A DNA stretch of 5,481 nt from Deltaproteobacteria bacterium (GCA_012514925.1 JAAYZI010000299.1:1-5481); one strand, 5' to 3'; numbered from the stretch's first letter, positions 1-5,481 are shown. Numbers and translations are program-made. Notes: generated from the letters alone by a model not told the origin.

Positions 1-1
1 A

Positions 2-424
2 TTGGTGGCGCCCAGTCTGGGCTCATGCCTGGGAGTAGCGGCTTACGACCAACGCCGCAAGACGGGGGGGCTGATTCACTGCTTTTTACCCTCCTCTCAC
101 GCCGATCCTGAAAAAGCCAAAGAGCGTCCCGCCACCTACGTAGACACCGGCGTTAGCTTAATGCTTCAAACCCTTTTCTCAGGCGGCGCAAACAAACGTG
201 ACATCATCATTAGTGTGGCGGGGGGAGCTTCAATAAACGACGCTAAAGGCATCTTTGAAATCGGGAGCCGGAACTTTACCGTTCTAAGAAAGCTGTTATG
301 GAAAAACAACCTCCTGCTTTCAGCCTCTGACGTTGGGGGAGAGTACAGCCGTACCGTAATGTTGTGCATCGCATCCGGAGAGGTATGGGTGAAAAAGAAT
401 GGAGAAACAAGCAGATTGATTTAG
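2..424 (+). CDS. cheD: Chemoreceptor glutamine deamidase CheD, 5'-truncated by the window edge
   Basis: CheD hydrolyses specific glutamine side chains of chemoreceptors to glutamate and in many bacteria also binds CheC or CheX-type phosphatases; it acts in the cytoplasm at receptor arrays. Visible: LGSC with the nucleophile Cys at residue 9 of the visible part, GGLIHCFLP with the catalytic His at residue 26 (Cys-His distance 17, as in Thermotoga CheD), then YVDTGVSLML, SVAGGAS and IGSRN, all in family order. About 20 N-terminal residues seem to be missing, so the TTG at position 2 is probably not the start; the reading frame enters from outside the window. The Thr that helps catalysis in Thermotoga CheD aligns with Ala 3 here. 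The stop is TAG at 422-424. It leads a che gene run, 54 bases before the next gene. The family call is secure; activity is inferred. Confidence 0.93.
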   Translation: MVAPSLGSCLGVAAYDQRRKTGGLIHCFLPSSHADPEKAKERPATYVDTGVSLMLQTLFSGGANKRDIIISVAGGASINDAKGIFEIGSRNFTVLRKLLWKNNLLLSASDVGGEYSRTVMLCIASGEVWVKKNGETSRLI

Positions 425-478
425 GAGTTACGGCGCGAGGCGGTAGCTGCTCGCACTAAAATAAGGAGAAGGAGAGCT

Positions 479-859
479 ATGAGTTACAATTTCCTAATTG
501 TTGATGATTCAAGCATCATCCGGAGATCGCTGCAGAAGGCCTTATCAATGGCCAACTTTGATATTAATAACGCCTTTGAAGCGGCTAACGGCCAGGAGGC
601 GCTCGACCTGCTAGAGCATGAATGGATTGATTTGATCTTCCTAGATATCAATATGCCGGTCATGAATGGAGTAGAATTTCTAAGGGCCTTACGCGACAAA
701 TCCGAGACAAATGCAATCCCTGTTCTCATCATTTCCACCGAAGGCAGCAAACTACGTTATGAGGAGCTGGAAAAACTTGGCGTGCAAGGCATCCTACGCA
801 AGCCCGTGCGGCCAGAGATGCTGACCGATACCGTAAACCATCTTTTGGGAGGAGCTTAA
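479..859 (+). CDS. Single-domain response regulator (CheY-like receiver), atypical switch residue
   Basis: A stand-alone receiver domain of 126 aa with no output domain. Seen: acidic pair D9-D10 in LIVDDSS, phospho-acceptor D56 in IFLDINMP, Ser86 at the switch Thr/Ser position in LIISTEGS, and K108-P109 in RKPV. The position matching Tyr106 of E. coli CheY is Ile105, so the aromatic switch residue of motor-binding CheY is absent. The ATG at 479 follows a strong purine-rich ribosome site (aaggagaaggag). The next gene, a CheX-like phosphatase, begins one base after this stop, so the two are almost certainly co-translated and may be a receiver-phosphatase pair. Inference: it may be a phosphate sink or regulate a non-motor partner rather than FliM. 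A CheY role is not excluded. Confidence 0.9.
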   Translation: MSYNFLIVDDSSIIRRSLQKALSMANFDINNAFEAANGQEALDLLEHEWIDLIFLDINMPVMNGVEFLRALRDKSETNAIPVLIISTEGSKLRYEELEKLGVQGILRKPVRPEMLTDTVNHLLGGA

Positions 860-860
860 C

Positions 861-1376
861 ATGTCCGCAAACGAACACCCCATTAAAAAAGTTACGGCCT
901 ATGTTCTAAGCGAGTGGGCCATGATGCTGGTCGAACCGGGAAGCCAGCCTGAAACCATGTTCTCGCAGAATGAACCCTTTTTTCGCGTATCCGCCTACTA
1001 CCAGGGAGTATTCGACGGGGATCTTACAATCATCTGCCAGGAACCGTTTCTAAACATGCTAGCTCGAAACGTCCTGGGCGCAGACAGCGAAGAGGTAGTT
1101 AGTCCAGAGGAGCAGTGGGACGCATTGCGAGAGCTGGCGAACATCATTTCAGGCAATTATCTCGTCGAAGCCTACGGTGTAGAAACAATCTTCGACCTGC
1201 CTCATTTCGAGCTGCAACAGACCAGCTTTGACGGGGTTTCTCGGTATATAACTCAAAAAATGTCAAAATTTAACGGAGAGGCAGCAGCGCTTTATTTAGC
1301 TGATGGAGAACCACTTTTTGCGTCATTTGACATCAACGCCAGCGATTATTCAAACCAGACAGGAGACCGGAGGTAA
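861..1376 (+). CDS. CheX-like chemotaxis phosphatase domain protein
   Basis: A 171-aa protein of the CheC/CheX/FliY phosphatase superfamily, most like CheX. Seen: a hydrophobic strand (GDLTIICQE, about residues 53-61), a helix with MLARNVLGAD (66-75), and then the family signature ExxN as E91 and N94 in RELANIISGN. In CheX and CheC this Glu/Asn pair positions the water that removes phosphate from a receiver. There is one signature, as in CheX, not the two usual in CheC. No signal peptide or membrane segment is visible, so it should be cytoplasmic. It starts one base after the upstream receiver gene, whose last codons carry the GGGAGGAG ribosome site. It ends three bases before cheB. Its likely substrate, by position, is the neighbouring receiver, the CheB receiver domain, or both; this is an inference. 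It is a paralogue of the CheX at 2466-2936. Confidence 0.85.
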   Translation: MSANEHPIKKVTAYVLSEWAMMLVEPGSQPETMFSQNEPFFRVSAYYQGVFDGDLTIICQEPFLNMLARNVLGADSEEVVSPEEQWDALRELANIISGNYLVEAYGVETIFDLPHFELQQTSFDGVSRYITQKMSKFNGEAAALYLADGEPLFASFDINASDYSNQTGDRR

Positions 1377-1379
1377 ACT

Positions 1380-2414
1380 ATGGCGATCAAGGTTTTAATT
1401 GTTGACGACTCCGCAGTGGTCCGCCAAAAGCTACAAGAGCAGCTTTCTAAAGATCCTAAAATCGAAGTGGTAGGGACTGCCATTGACCCATTCGTAGCGC
1501 GCGACAAGATTGTCGCCCTTAAGCCGGATGTGATCACGCTTGATATTGAAATGCCACGCATGGACGGGATTACCTTCTTAAAGAAGCTTATGAAGCACTT
1601 TCCCATTCCGGTAGTAATAGTGTCTTCCTTAACCCCGGAAGGTTCCGAACTATCGTTAGAAGCCATGGATGCTGGTGCAATTGACGTGATGTGCAAACCA
1701 GGCGCCGCCTACACCATCGGAGACCTTTCAATCGAACTTTGCGAGAAGATTAAAGCCGCTGCACAGGTGGATATATCTAAATTTCAACCTCGCCTGGAAA
1801 CCAAGCCGGTGGCGCGGCCGATTACTACCGCTCTGGCCCAAACCACCAATAAAGTCATCGCAATCGGCGCTTCTACCGGGGGTACCCGCGCAATTGAGGA
1901 TGTCTTACTGCGCTTCCCCCCCAACGCGCCAGGCACGGTGATAGTGCAGCACATGCCACCTGGCTTTACCCGTTCCTTTGCGGACCGTTTGAACGACATT
2001 TGCGCTGTCAGAGTGAAAGAGGCTGAAAACGGCGATTCCGTGGTACCTGGCCAAGTGCTGATTGCACCCGGCAATATGCATATGATGATTAACCGATCAG
2101 GGGCAAAGTACTTCGTAGAGGTGCGGGAAGGTCCATTAGTAAATAGGCATCGGCCTTCGGTGGAAGTGCTCTTTCGGTCAGTGGCCCAGCACGTCGGCAA
2201 AAACGCAATCGGCGTAATGCTGACAGGCATGGGCGGAGACGGCGGCCACGCCATGCGTATGATGCGAGACGCCGGGTCTATAAACATCGGACAGGACGAA
2301 GGGTCTTGCGTGGTTTATGGCATGCCCAAAGTAGCGTTCGAACTTGGGGCGATTCAACATGTCTTGCCACTAGGACGTATTGCTGACAAGATTTTTCAGC
2401 TTGCTAGTCATTAG
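1380..2414 (+). CDS. cheB: Chemotaxis response regulator protein-glutamate methylesterase / glutamine deamidase CheB
   Basis: CheB removes methyl groups from receptor glutamates (and can deamidate glutamines) and opposes CheR during adaptation. It is full length at 344 aa, near the usual size. The N-terminal receiver (about 1-125) has D9-D10, phospho-acceptor D55 in TLDIEMPRMDG, S82-S83 and K106-P107. A linker of about 30 residues leads to the catalytic domain (about 157-344) with Ser165 in GASTGG, His191 in VQHMPPGFT and Asp287 in TGMGGDG, the complete Ser-His-Asp triad. The ATG at 1380 has a GGAGG six bases upstream, inside the end of the preceding gene. No C-terminal NWETF-like pentapeptide tether is seen. 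It ends the rightward operon and faces cheX on the other strand. Every key residue is present, so an active enzyme is expected. Confidence 0.97.
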   Translation: MAIKVLIVDDSAVVRQKLQEQLSKDPKIEVVGTAIDPFVARDKIVALKPDVITLDIEMPRMDGITFLKKLMKHFPIPVVIVSSLTPEGSELSLEAMDAGAIDVMCKPGAAYTIGDLSIELCEKIKAAAQVDISKFQPRLETKPVARPITTALAQTTNKVIAIGASTGGTRAIEDVLLRFPPNAPGTVIVQHMPPGFTRSFADRLNDICAVRVKEAENGDSVVPGQVLIAPGNMHMMINRSGAKYFVEVREGPLVNRHRPSVEVLFRSVAQHVGKNAIGVMLTGMGGDGGHAMRMMRDAGSINIGQDEGSCVVYGMPKVAFELGAIQHVLPLGRIADKIFQLASH

Positions 2415-2420
2415 GTTGCC

Positions 2421-2448
2421 GCAGCGCTAAACGGTATTCCTACGCTGC
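2421..2448. terminator. Weak stem-loop between convergent cheB and cheX
   Basis: GCAGCG (2421-2426) and CGCTGC (2443-2448) can pair as a six-base stem with a 16-base loop, in the 51-base gap between the two stop codons. No T-run follows on either strand, so it is not a standard intrinsic terminator. It could slow or end transcription in both directions, or be chance. Confidence 0.22.
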
Positions 2449-2465
2449 TACGCCAGATGATGTCC

Positions 2466-2936
2466 CTACTTAACAGGATGCAACGTCACCTCAACTACGA
2501 ATTCGCCTTTATCGGTTTTAAACGGGATGCTAATTACAGAGGCCTTGGACAGCTGAGTAATCTCTACGTCCTTACCGACCAACATGATCGGAGTTGCCAT
2601 ATCAAACTTATGTCCTTTCTGGCTCAGAATCGCCTTTGCCCCCCCTGAAACCATGTTGGTAAGCTCTCCTACAGCATCAATTACATCAGGAGAAATTTCT
2701 GAGATCTCCTCTCCCAGCATGCTACTTACAATTCCAAGGATCGCCGGCTTATCGAAGCTCAAAATCAAGTTTCCGGAAAGTTCACTACTCGCCAGGCCGA
2801 TAATTCCGCTAAGAGGACCCCAGCTCTTGTTTCCTTTTTTCATAGTCGGCTTGCCCGGAGTAGCCTTGGTAAAAGCCATGGTCTCGATGACATTAATGGT
2901 GGATTCAAGAAATGGATTGATAAATTCGACATTCAT
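2466..2936 (-). CDS. cheX: Chemotaxis phosphatase CheX
   Basis: CheX dephosphorylates CheY-P and so resets the motor signal. The start chosen is the ATG at 2936, giving 156 aa and the family-typical beginning MNVEFINPFLEST; a TTG four codons upstream (2948) is the alternative, and neither has a clear ribosome site. Seen from the ATG: the N-terminal helix NPFLESTINVIETMAF (residues 7-22), a strand SGNLILSFD (54-62), SSMLGEEISE (71-80), the phosphatase signature E91-x-x-N94 in VGELTNMVSGGAK, and later strands to the TAG at 2468-2466. No membrane segment is visible. It converges on cheB and diverges from the sigma-28-driven gene pair that includes cheY, its probable substrate. It is a clear paralogue of the protein at 861-1376, with the ExxN at the same residue numbers, but starts in the classic CheX way. 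Confidence 0.92.
   Translation of the reverse strand: MNVEFINPFLESTINVIETMAFTKATPGKPTMKKGNKSWGPLSGIIGLASSELSGNLILSFDKPAILGIVSSMLGEEISEISPDVIDAVGELTNMVSGGAKAILSQKGHKFDMATPIMLVGKDVEITQLSKASVISIPFKTDKGEFVVEVTLHPVK
2776..2803 (+). promoter_or_regulatory. Candidate internal antisense sigma-28 (FliA) promoter within cheX
   Basis: GCCGATAA at 2796-2803 is an exact match to the FliA -10 consensus. GAAAGTTC at 2776-2783 matches the -35 TAAAGTTT at six of eight bases. The spacer is 12 rather than the usual 11. It points right, opposite to cheX, so a transcript would run antisense over the cheX start and toward the gene at 3199. Coding constraint on cheX (the IIG codons) could produce the box by chance. 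Confidence 0.35.
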
Positions 2937-3008
2937 AGGCTTGTGCAATCTTTTTAAAACAGCGGTTGGTTTTAAGTTCTAATATCAGAACGAAACTCTC
3001 ACTGAATA

Positions 3009-3014
3009 ATTATA
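3009..3014 (-). promoter_or_regulatory. Possible sigma-70-type -10 box for cheX
   Basis: On the minus strand this reads TATAAT, a perfect -10 hexamer, about 73 bases before the cheX ATG. The sequence 17 bases upstream (TCTAGC) is a poor -35 and there is no extended TGn motif. The surrounding DNA is AT-rich, so chance matches are likely. Confidence 0.28.
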
Positions 3015-3111
3015 TGGTTTTAAAAAAAATGGCTAGAGTAAATCAATGCGTTAGGCACCCCCATCAAAAGACAGGAAACACTGCTTTTTTAAAAGGGGCC
3101 ACTATCGCTAT

Positions 3112-3138
3112 TAACCTCGGAGTCCATACGGCCGATAA
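3112..3138 (+). promoter_or_regulatory. Sigma-28 (FliA) flagellar promoter for the 3199 gene and cheY
   Basis: TAAC (3112-3115), then exactly 15 bases, then GCCGATAA (3131-3138). The FliA consensus is TAAA-N15-GCCGATAA, so the -10 is perfect, the spacing is exact and the core -35 has three of four bases. It lies in the intergenic region, points at the 3199 gene, and would start RNA near 3145, giving a leader of about 54 bases. It implies late-class flagellar expression of the unknown gene and cheY. The extended -35 (bases after TAA) is poor. Confidence 0.7.
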
Positions 3139-3147
3139 GATTAAATG

Positions 3148-3171
3148 CGAACGAAAGTAGTTCGGGTTTTT
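3148..3171 (+). promoter_or_regulatory. Small hairpin plus T-run at the start of the predicted leader
   Basis: CGAAC (3148-3152) pairs with GTTCG (3160-3164) around the loop GAAAGTA, followed by GG and TTTTT (3167-3171). If transcription starts near 3145, this would be the 5' end of the mRNA. It could protect the RNA end or act as a weak early terminator or attenuator. A five-base stem is short, so confidence is low. Confidence 0.3.
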
Positions 3172-3198
3172 GTGTAATTAGCTCTTTTAAGGATCACT

Positions 3199-3528
3199 AT
3201 GGACTGGAGCACTCCCTTTATTATCTACCGCATTGACGCTAGCGGGTCTCTTAAGGAGGTCTACCATGCTAAAGATTTAAACGCAGCGCGCTATTGGCTA
3301 AAATATATAGCAAAACCCGGAGATGTCTGTTGCCGCACGCCTACTCACCCAAAGCACTCCACTCATAACGGTGCACCTGAGTATTTCAGCCACAAAGAAA
3401 CAAGCGGCTGCGCATCGAGCGTTAAGGAGAATTGGCAAAATTACGCTAAAGGCAAGAGCTTTGATGGCCAATTTCCAAACGAGGAAAAGGGCGTGCAAGC
3501 AGACGAAGCAGAGTCAACTACCGTATAA
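3199..3528 (+). CDS. Unrecognised 109-aa protein, probably flagellar-regulon expressed
   Basis: I do not recognise this family. The ATG at 3199 follows AAGGA (3189-3193) at normal spacing, and a sigma-28 promoter lies about 60 bases upstream. Two shorter overlapping frames in this stretch lack such signals. Visible: residues 1-47 look like a compact strand-strand-helix-strand unit (PFIIYRID, LKEVYHAK, helix DLNAARYWLKYIA, then GDVCCRTP). A middle part is rich in Cys and His (C44, C45, H50, H53, H56, H65, C71), which could bind a metal. The tail after about residue 85 is polar, acidic and probably disordered. No signal peptide or membrane segment is seen, so a cytoplasmic location is likely. 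cheY starts 33 bases after the stop on the same strand. The context suggests a chemotaxis or motor accessory role, but this rests only on position and promoter. Confidence 0.72.
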   Translation: MDWSTPFIIYRIDASGSLKEVYHAKDLNAARYWLKYIAKPGDVCCRTPTHPKHSTHNGAPEYFSHKETSGCASSVKENWQNYAKGKSFDGQFPNEEKGVQADEAESTTV

Positions 3529-3549
3529 CTAAATAAATTTCATAACTTT

Positions 3550-3555
3550 GGAGGA
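3550..3555 (+). promoter_or_regulatory. Ribosome binding site that decides the cheY start
   Basis: GGAGGA sits directly against an ATG at 3556 (no spacing) but six bases before a second in-frame ATG at 3562. Normal spacing favours the second ATG, which gives MSGLESLDKK as the N-terminus. Confidence 0.75.
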
Positions 3556-3561
3556 ATGACT

Positions 3562-3960
3562 ATGTCAGGCCTAGAATCTTTAGACAAAAAAAAGTTAAAT
3601 GTGCTTGTGGTTGATGATTTTAGTACGATGCGGCGCATCGTCAAAAATTGCTTAAGACAGCTCGGCTTTGAGAACATTACAGAAGCAGAGGACGGCGAAG
3701 CGGCGTTGGCTAAGCTGCGTGGAGGACCTTTTCAACTCATCATATCCGATTGGAACATGCCGAAGATGATGGGAATTGATTTGCTGCGAGCGGTCCGGGC
3801 CGACGAAAAACTAAAGGACATCCCATTTCTGATGGTAACCGCCGAAGCACAGAAAGAGAATGTAATTGAGGCCGCTAAAGCTGGTGTTAGCAATTATATT
3901 ATAAAACCCTTCACGCCAGATCAGGTTCAAAGCAAGCTGGAGGCAATTTTTAAAGTATAA
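3562..3960 (+). CDS. cheY: Chemotaxis response regulator CheY (canonical)
   Basis: CheY is phosphorylated by CheA and binds the flagellar switch (FliM) to change rotation. The chosen start, ATG 3562, gives 132 aa. Seen: D18-D19 in VVDDFSTMRRI, phospho-acceptor D63 in IISDWNMP, switch Thr93-Ala94 in LMVTAEAQ, aromatic Tyr112 in SNYIIKPF and Lys115-Pro116. These match D12/D13, D57, T87, Y106 and K109 of E. coli CheY, so this is the best motor-signalling CheY in the window. It is the second gene after the sigma-28 promoter, 33 bases behind the unknown 109-aa gene, so flagellar-class expression is likely. CheX proteins, one encoded divergently nearby, are the expected phosphatases. No odd residues affect the active site; the Met after NMPKM, where E. 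coli has Asp, is at a variable position. Confidence 0.95.
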   Translation: MSGLESLDKKKLNVLVVDDFSTMRRIVKNCLRQLGFENITEAEDGEAALAKLRGGPFQLIISDWNMPKMMGIDLLRAVRADEKLKDIPFLMVTAEAQKENVIEAAKAGVSNYIIKPFTPDQVQSKLEAIFKV

Positions 3961-3978
3961 CTTCGAGGGGTGCCGTCT

Positions 3979-5352
3979 CTAAGAACCCCGCACTCCCACC
4001 AATAGGCTTGCCAGCCTGACAATCTGCTGTGACTGTTTTAACTTGTCCAGGCTGGCCTGCAACACCGCAGGAGAGATCTTTTCGACCGCAAAACTATTAG
4101 TCGGCAGATCGTTTCTCAGCGGATTTACGTATTTGCCACGATCATAAAAACTAAAGTGCAGATGAGGTCCAGTCGAAAGACCGGTTGAACCGACAGTTCC
4201 AATCACCTGTCCACGTGAAACCCGAACGCCTTTACGAATGCCGCTGCTTATACGGTGCAAATGGAGATAATCGGTGGCGTACCGATCCCCATGGCTAATT
4301 TTGATCCAGTTCCCGGCACTCAGTGAATAACCAGCGTGGGTCACCACCCCATCCGCCACGGTTCTAACGGGGGTTCCTAGAGGCGCCGCATAATCAATGC
4401 CGTTATGCGGCCTGGTTTTCTTTAGAACCGGATGGAAGCGCGCGTACGAAAAAGCCGAGGAGATCCGTGTAAACTTGAGCGGATAACGCAGAAAGGAATT
4501 CCCAAGCGGTTGCCCATTTTGGTCGTAAAAATGGGGCTTACCGTCCTTGCCGACGTAGCGGATGGCGTAAAGTGTACGCCCTCCTTTTTCTAAAGACGCG
4601 GCTTTAATCGGGCCAGCCTTTATAAACTCTCCGTCCTTGGTGACGTGTTCATCGTAGACCACTGAGAAGATGTCGCCACGCTGTAAATCCTTTCGGAACT
4701 CCACACGACTGCTAAACAAATCCACCAACTCATCAACTATGTTGGCGGGCACGGAAACTCTTTCAGCTGCTTTCGCAAACGAAAGCGTAATCGTACCGGA
4801 AGCAACCCGCTCTTTCTTCACAATCTTGGGGTTTGCAACAGTAGCCGTGTACCCAAGGTTCGAGTCTCCATCTAGGAGCAGTTCTCTTCCTTCCGGAAGC
4901 TTCTTGCGTAACGCCGTAATATCGCCGACAGGTGAAATCTGAAGCTCAATATCTTCCCCGCTACGAAGCGCGCTCAACGAAACTCCAGCTGCCTTAAACG
5001 CCTTGGCCGCCAGAACGGGACCACTGGTCGGCGCGCCTACATTAGCCCAAATGCGACTAAGCGTATCCCCGCTTTGCACGCGGTAGACCATGATGCGCGG
5101 TCCGATTTGACCAGGAGCGGAAACGGGGTCTTCTTCCACAATGTCTTCCATCGCAAGATGTTCCACTGCTTGCGTAGGAACCAACATATCATCCACAGGA
5201 GCCGCCTCTGACACTCGCGGAAGGTCAACCCGGTGGGCGGGCAGGGAGAATTTAATCATAACTGCCGCCAAAACTACCACGAGCTGAATAACAACTGTGC
5301 CTCTAAGCAGAAGCGGCGACGGATCTTTGCTACATATTTGAACAGGACTCAT
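3979..5352 (-). CDS. Membrane-anchored M23 metallo-endopeptidase with LysM-like domain (MepM-like)
   Basis: A probable periplasmic zinc endopeptidase that cuts peptide cross-links of peptidoglycan. The start chosen is the ATG at 5352 (457 aa): a short cytoplasmic tail, then a single membrane segment (about residues 14-37, LLLRGTVVIQLVVVLAAV). A GTG at 5469 would add 39 residues of unlikely N-terminal sequence and has no ribosome site; the ATG has only a weak one. Next come an acidic linker, a LysM/OapA-like part from YRVQSGDTLSRIW (about 90-102), a middle domain, and the M23 domain. The zinc site is H316 and D320 (HNGIDYAAP) plus H399 of HLH; H364 (YLHLH) and H397 are the catalytic histidines. 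All are present, so the enzyme should be active, like MepM/YebA. Its stop is 18 bases from the cheY stop, convergent. A link to flagellar assembly is possible but not shown. Confidence 0.9.
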   Translation of the reverse strand: MSPVQICSKDPSPLLLRGTVVIQLVVVLAAVMIKFSLPAHRVDLPRVSEAAPVDDMLVPTQAVEHLAMEDIVEEDPVSAPGQIGPRIMVYRVQSGDTLSRIWANVGAPTSGPVLAAKAFKAAGVSLSALRSGEDIELQISPVGDITALRKKLPEGRELLLDGDSNLGYTATVANPKIVKKERVASGTITLSFAKAAERVSVPANIVDELVDLFSSRVEFRKDLQRGDIFSVVYDEHVTKDGEFIKAGPIKAASLEKGGRTLYAIRYVGKDGKPHFYDQNGQPLGNSFLRYPLKFTRISSAFSYARFHPVLKKTRPHNGIDYAAPLGTPVRTVADGVVTHAGYSLSAGNWIKISHGDRYATDYLHLHRISSGIRKGVRVSRGQVIGTVGSTGLSTGPHLHFSFYDRGKYVNPLRNDLPTNSFAVEKISPAVLQASLDKLKQSQQIVRLASLLVGVRGS

Positions 5353-5402
5353 AGCCGCTGACTTTATCCCAATTAAACCGAAAGACACAACAGGTCTAAT
5401 AG

Positions 5403-5420
5403 GTAATTCCCCGTAATTAC
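5403..5420. promoter_or_regulatory. Inverted repeat upstream of the M23 peptidase gene
   Basis: GTAATT (5403-5408) and AATTAC (5415-5420) form a perfect six-base inverted repeat with a six-base centre. GTAATT also repeats directly ten bases on, at 5413. It lies 51-68 bases before the ATG at 5352, a reasonable place for an operator. Short AT-rich repeats of this kind also arise by chance. Confidence 0.22.
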
Positions 5421-5481
5421 AGCACAAGTTATGGTTTTTACTGCGTATTGGTATCCGGTAACCGTTCACACGTGGAAATGA

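Noticed and set aside
1815..1822. GCCGATTA in cheB resembling a sigma-28 -10 box
   Set aside because: It is seven of eight bases, with no TAAA-like -35 at the right spacing.
2502..2509. Minus-strand ACCGATAA at the 3' end of cheX resembling a sigma-28 -10 box
   Set aside because: It is seven of eight bases with a poor -35, and lies at the end of cheX pointing into the 3' end of cheB.
2457..2982. Plus-strand open frames opposite cheX
   Set aside because: They lie antisense to a clear CheX protein and show no family features of their own.
2966..3160. Open frame of 64 aa in the intergenic region
   Set aside because: It starts with TTG without a ribosome site, has no recognisable motif, and overlaps the sigma-28 promoter. 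Better read as non-coding regulatory DNA.
3298..3532. Two alternative frames overlapping the 109-aa gene
   Set aside because: Neither has a good ribosome site; the 3199 frame has one plus a promoter at proper distance.
3967..3997. Possible terminator between the cheY and M23 stop codons
   Set aside because: Only competing short stems (GGGGT/ACCCC or GTGC/GCAC with a wobble pair) and no T-run on either strand.
4010..4056. Nine-base inverted repeat GCCAGCCTG/CAGGCTGGC near the end of the M23 gene
   Set aside because: It is inside coding sequence, has a 29-base loop and no T-run, and about one such repeat is expected by chance in a window of this size.
1..5481. CRISPR arrays, tRNA or rRNA genes, insertion sequences
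   Set aside because: I looked for repeated units, tRNA-like folds and transposase motifs and saw none.

Overview
The window holds part of a chemotaxis gene region from a motile, flagellated, Gram-negative-type bacterium. Support comes from five che-type signalling genes plus a second CheX-family gene, a sequence matching the flagellar sigma-28 (FliA) promoter consensus, and a membrane-anchored M23 cell-wall endopeptidase of the LysM/OapA-M23 type. Using both the CheD/CheX/CheB adaptation set and single-domain CheY proteins fits many former Deltaproteobacteria and neighbouring phyla better than enteric bacteria. This placement is an inference; no gene here fixes the taxon.

Layout. (1) Positions 1-2414, plus strand, form a tight operon: the 3' part of cheD (receptor deamidase, cut by the window edge), a single-domain receiver, a CheX-like phosphatase domain protein, and cheB (receptor methylesterase). 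Gaps are 54, 1 and 3 bases. (2) A second CheX gene lies on the minus strand (2466-2936), convergent with cheB. (3) Positions 2937-3198 are an intergenic region between divergent genes. It carries a good sigma-28 promoter (TAAC-N15-GCCGATAA) pointing right and a weaker sigma-70-like -10 box pointing left. (4) The sigma-28 promoter reads into an unrecognised 109-aa protein gene (3199-3528) and then a canonical cheY (3562-3960). (5) A MepM-like M23 peptidase on the minus strand (3979-5352) converges on cheY with only 18 bases between the stops.

How the parts work together (family knowledge plus inference). CheY carries the phosphoryl signal to the flagellar switch, and CheX proteins remove phosphate from receivers. 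CheB demethylates or deamidates receptors, and CheD deamidates receptor glutamines. CheA, CheW, CheR and receptors are not in the window and are presumably upstream of cheD or elsewhere. The most notable points are the unknown Cys/His-containing small protein placed between a flagellar promoter and cheY, and a second exact GCCGATAA box inside cheX on the antisense strand. Also notable are two CheX-family proteins paired with two receivers, one of which lacks the usual aromatic switch residue.
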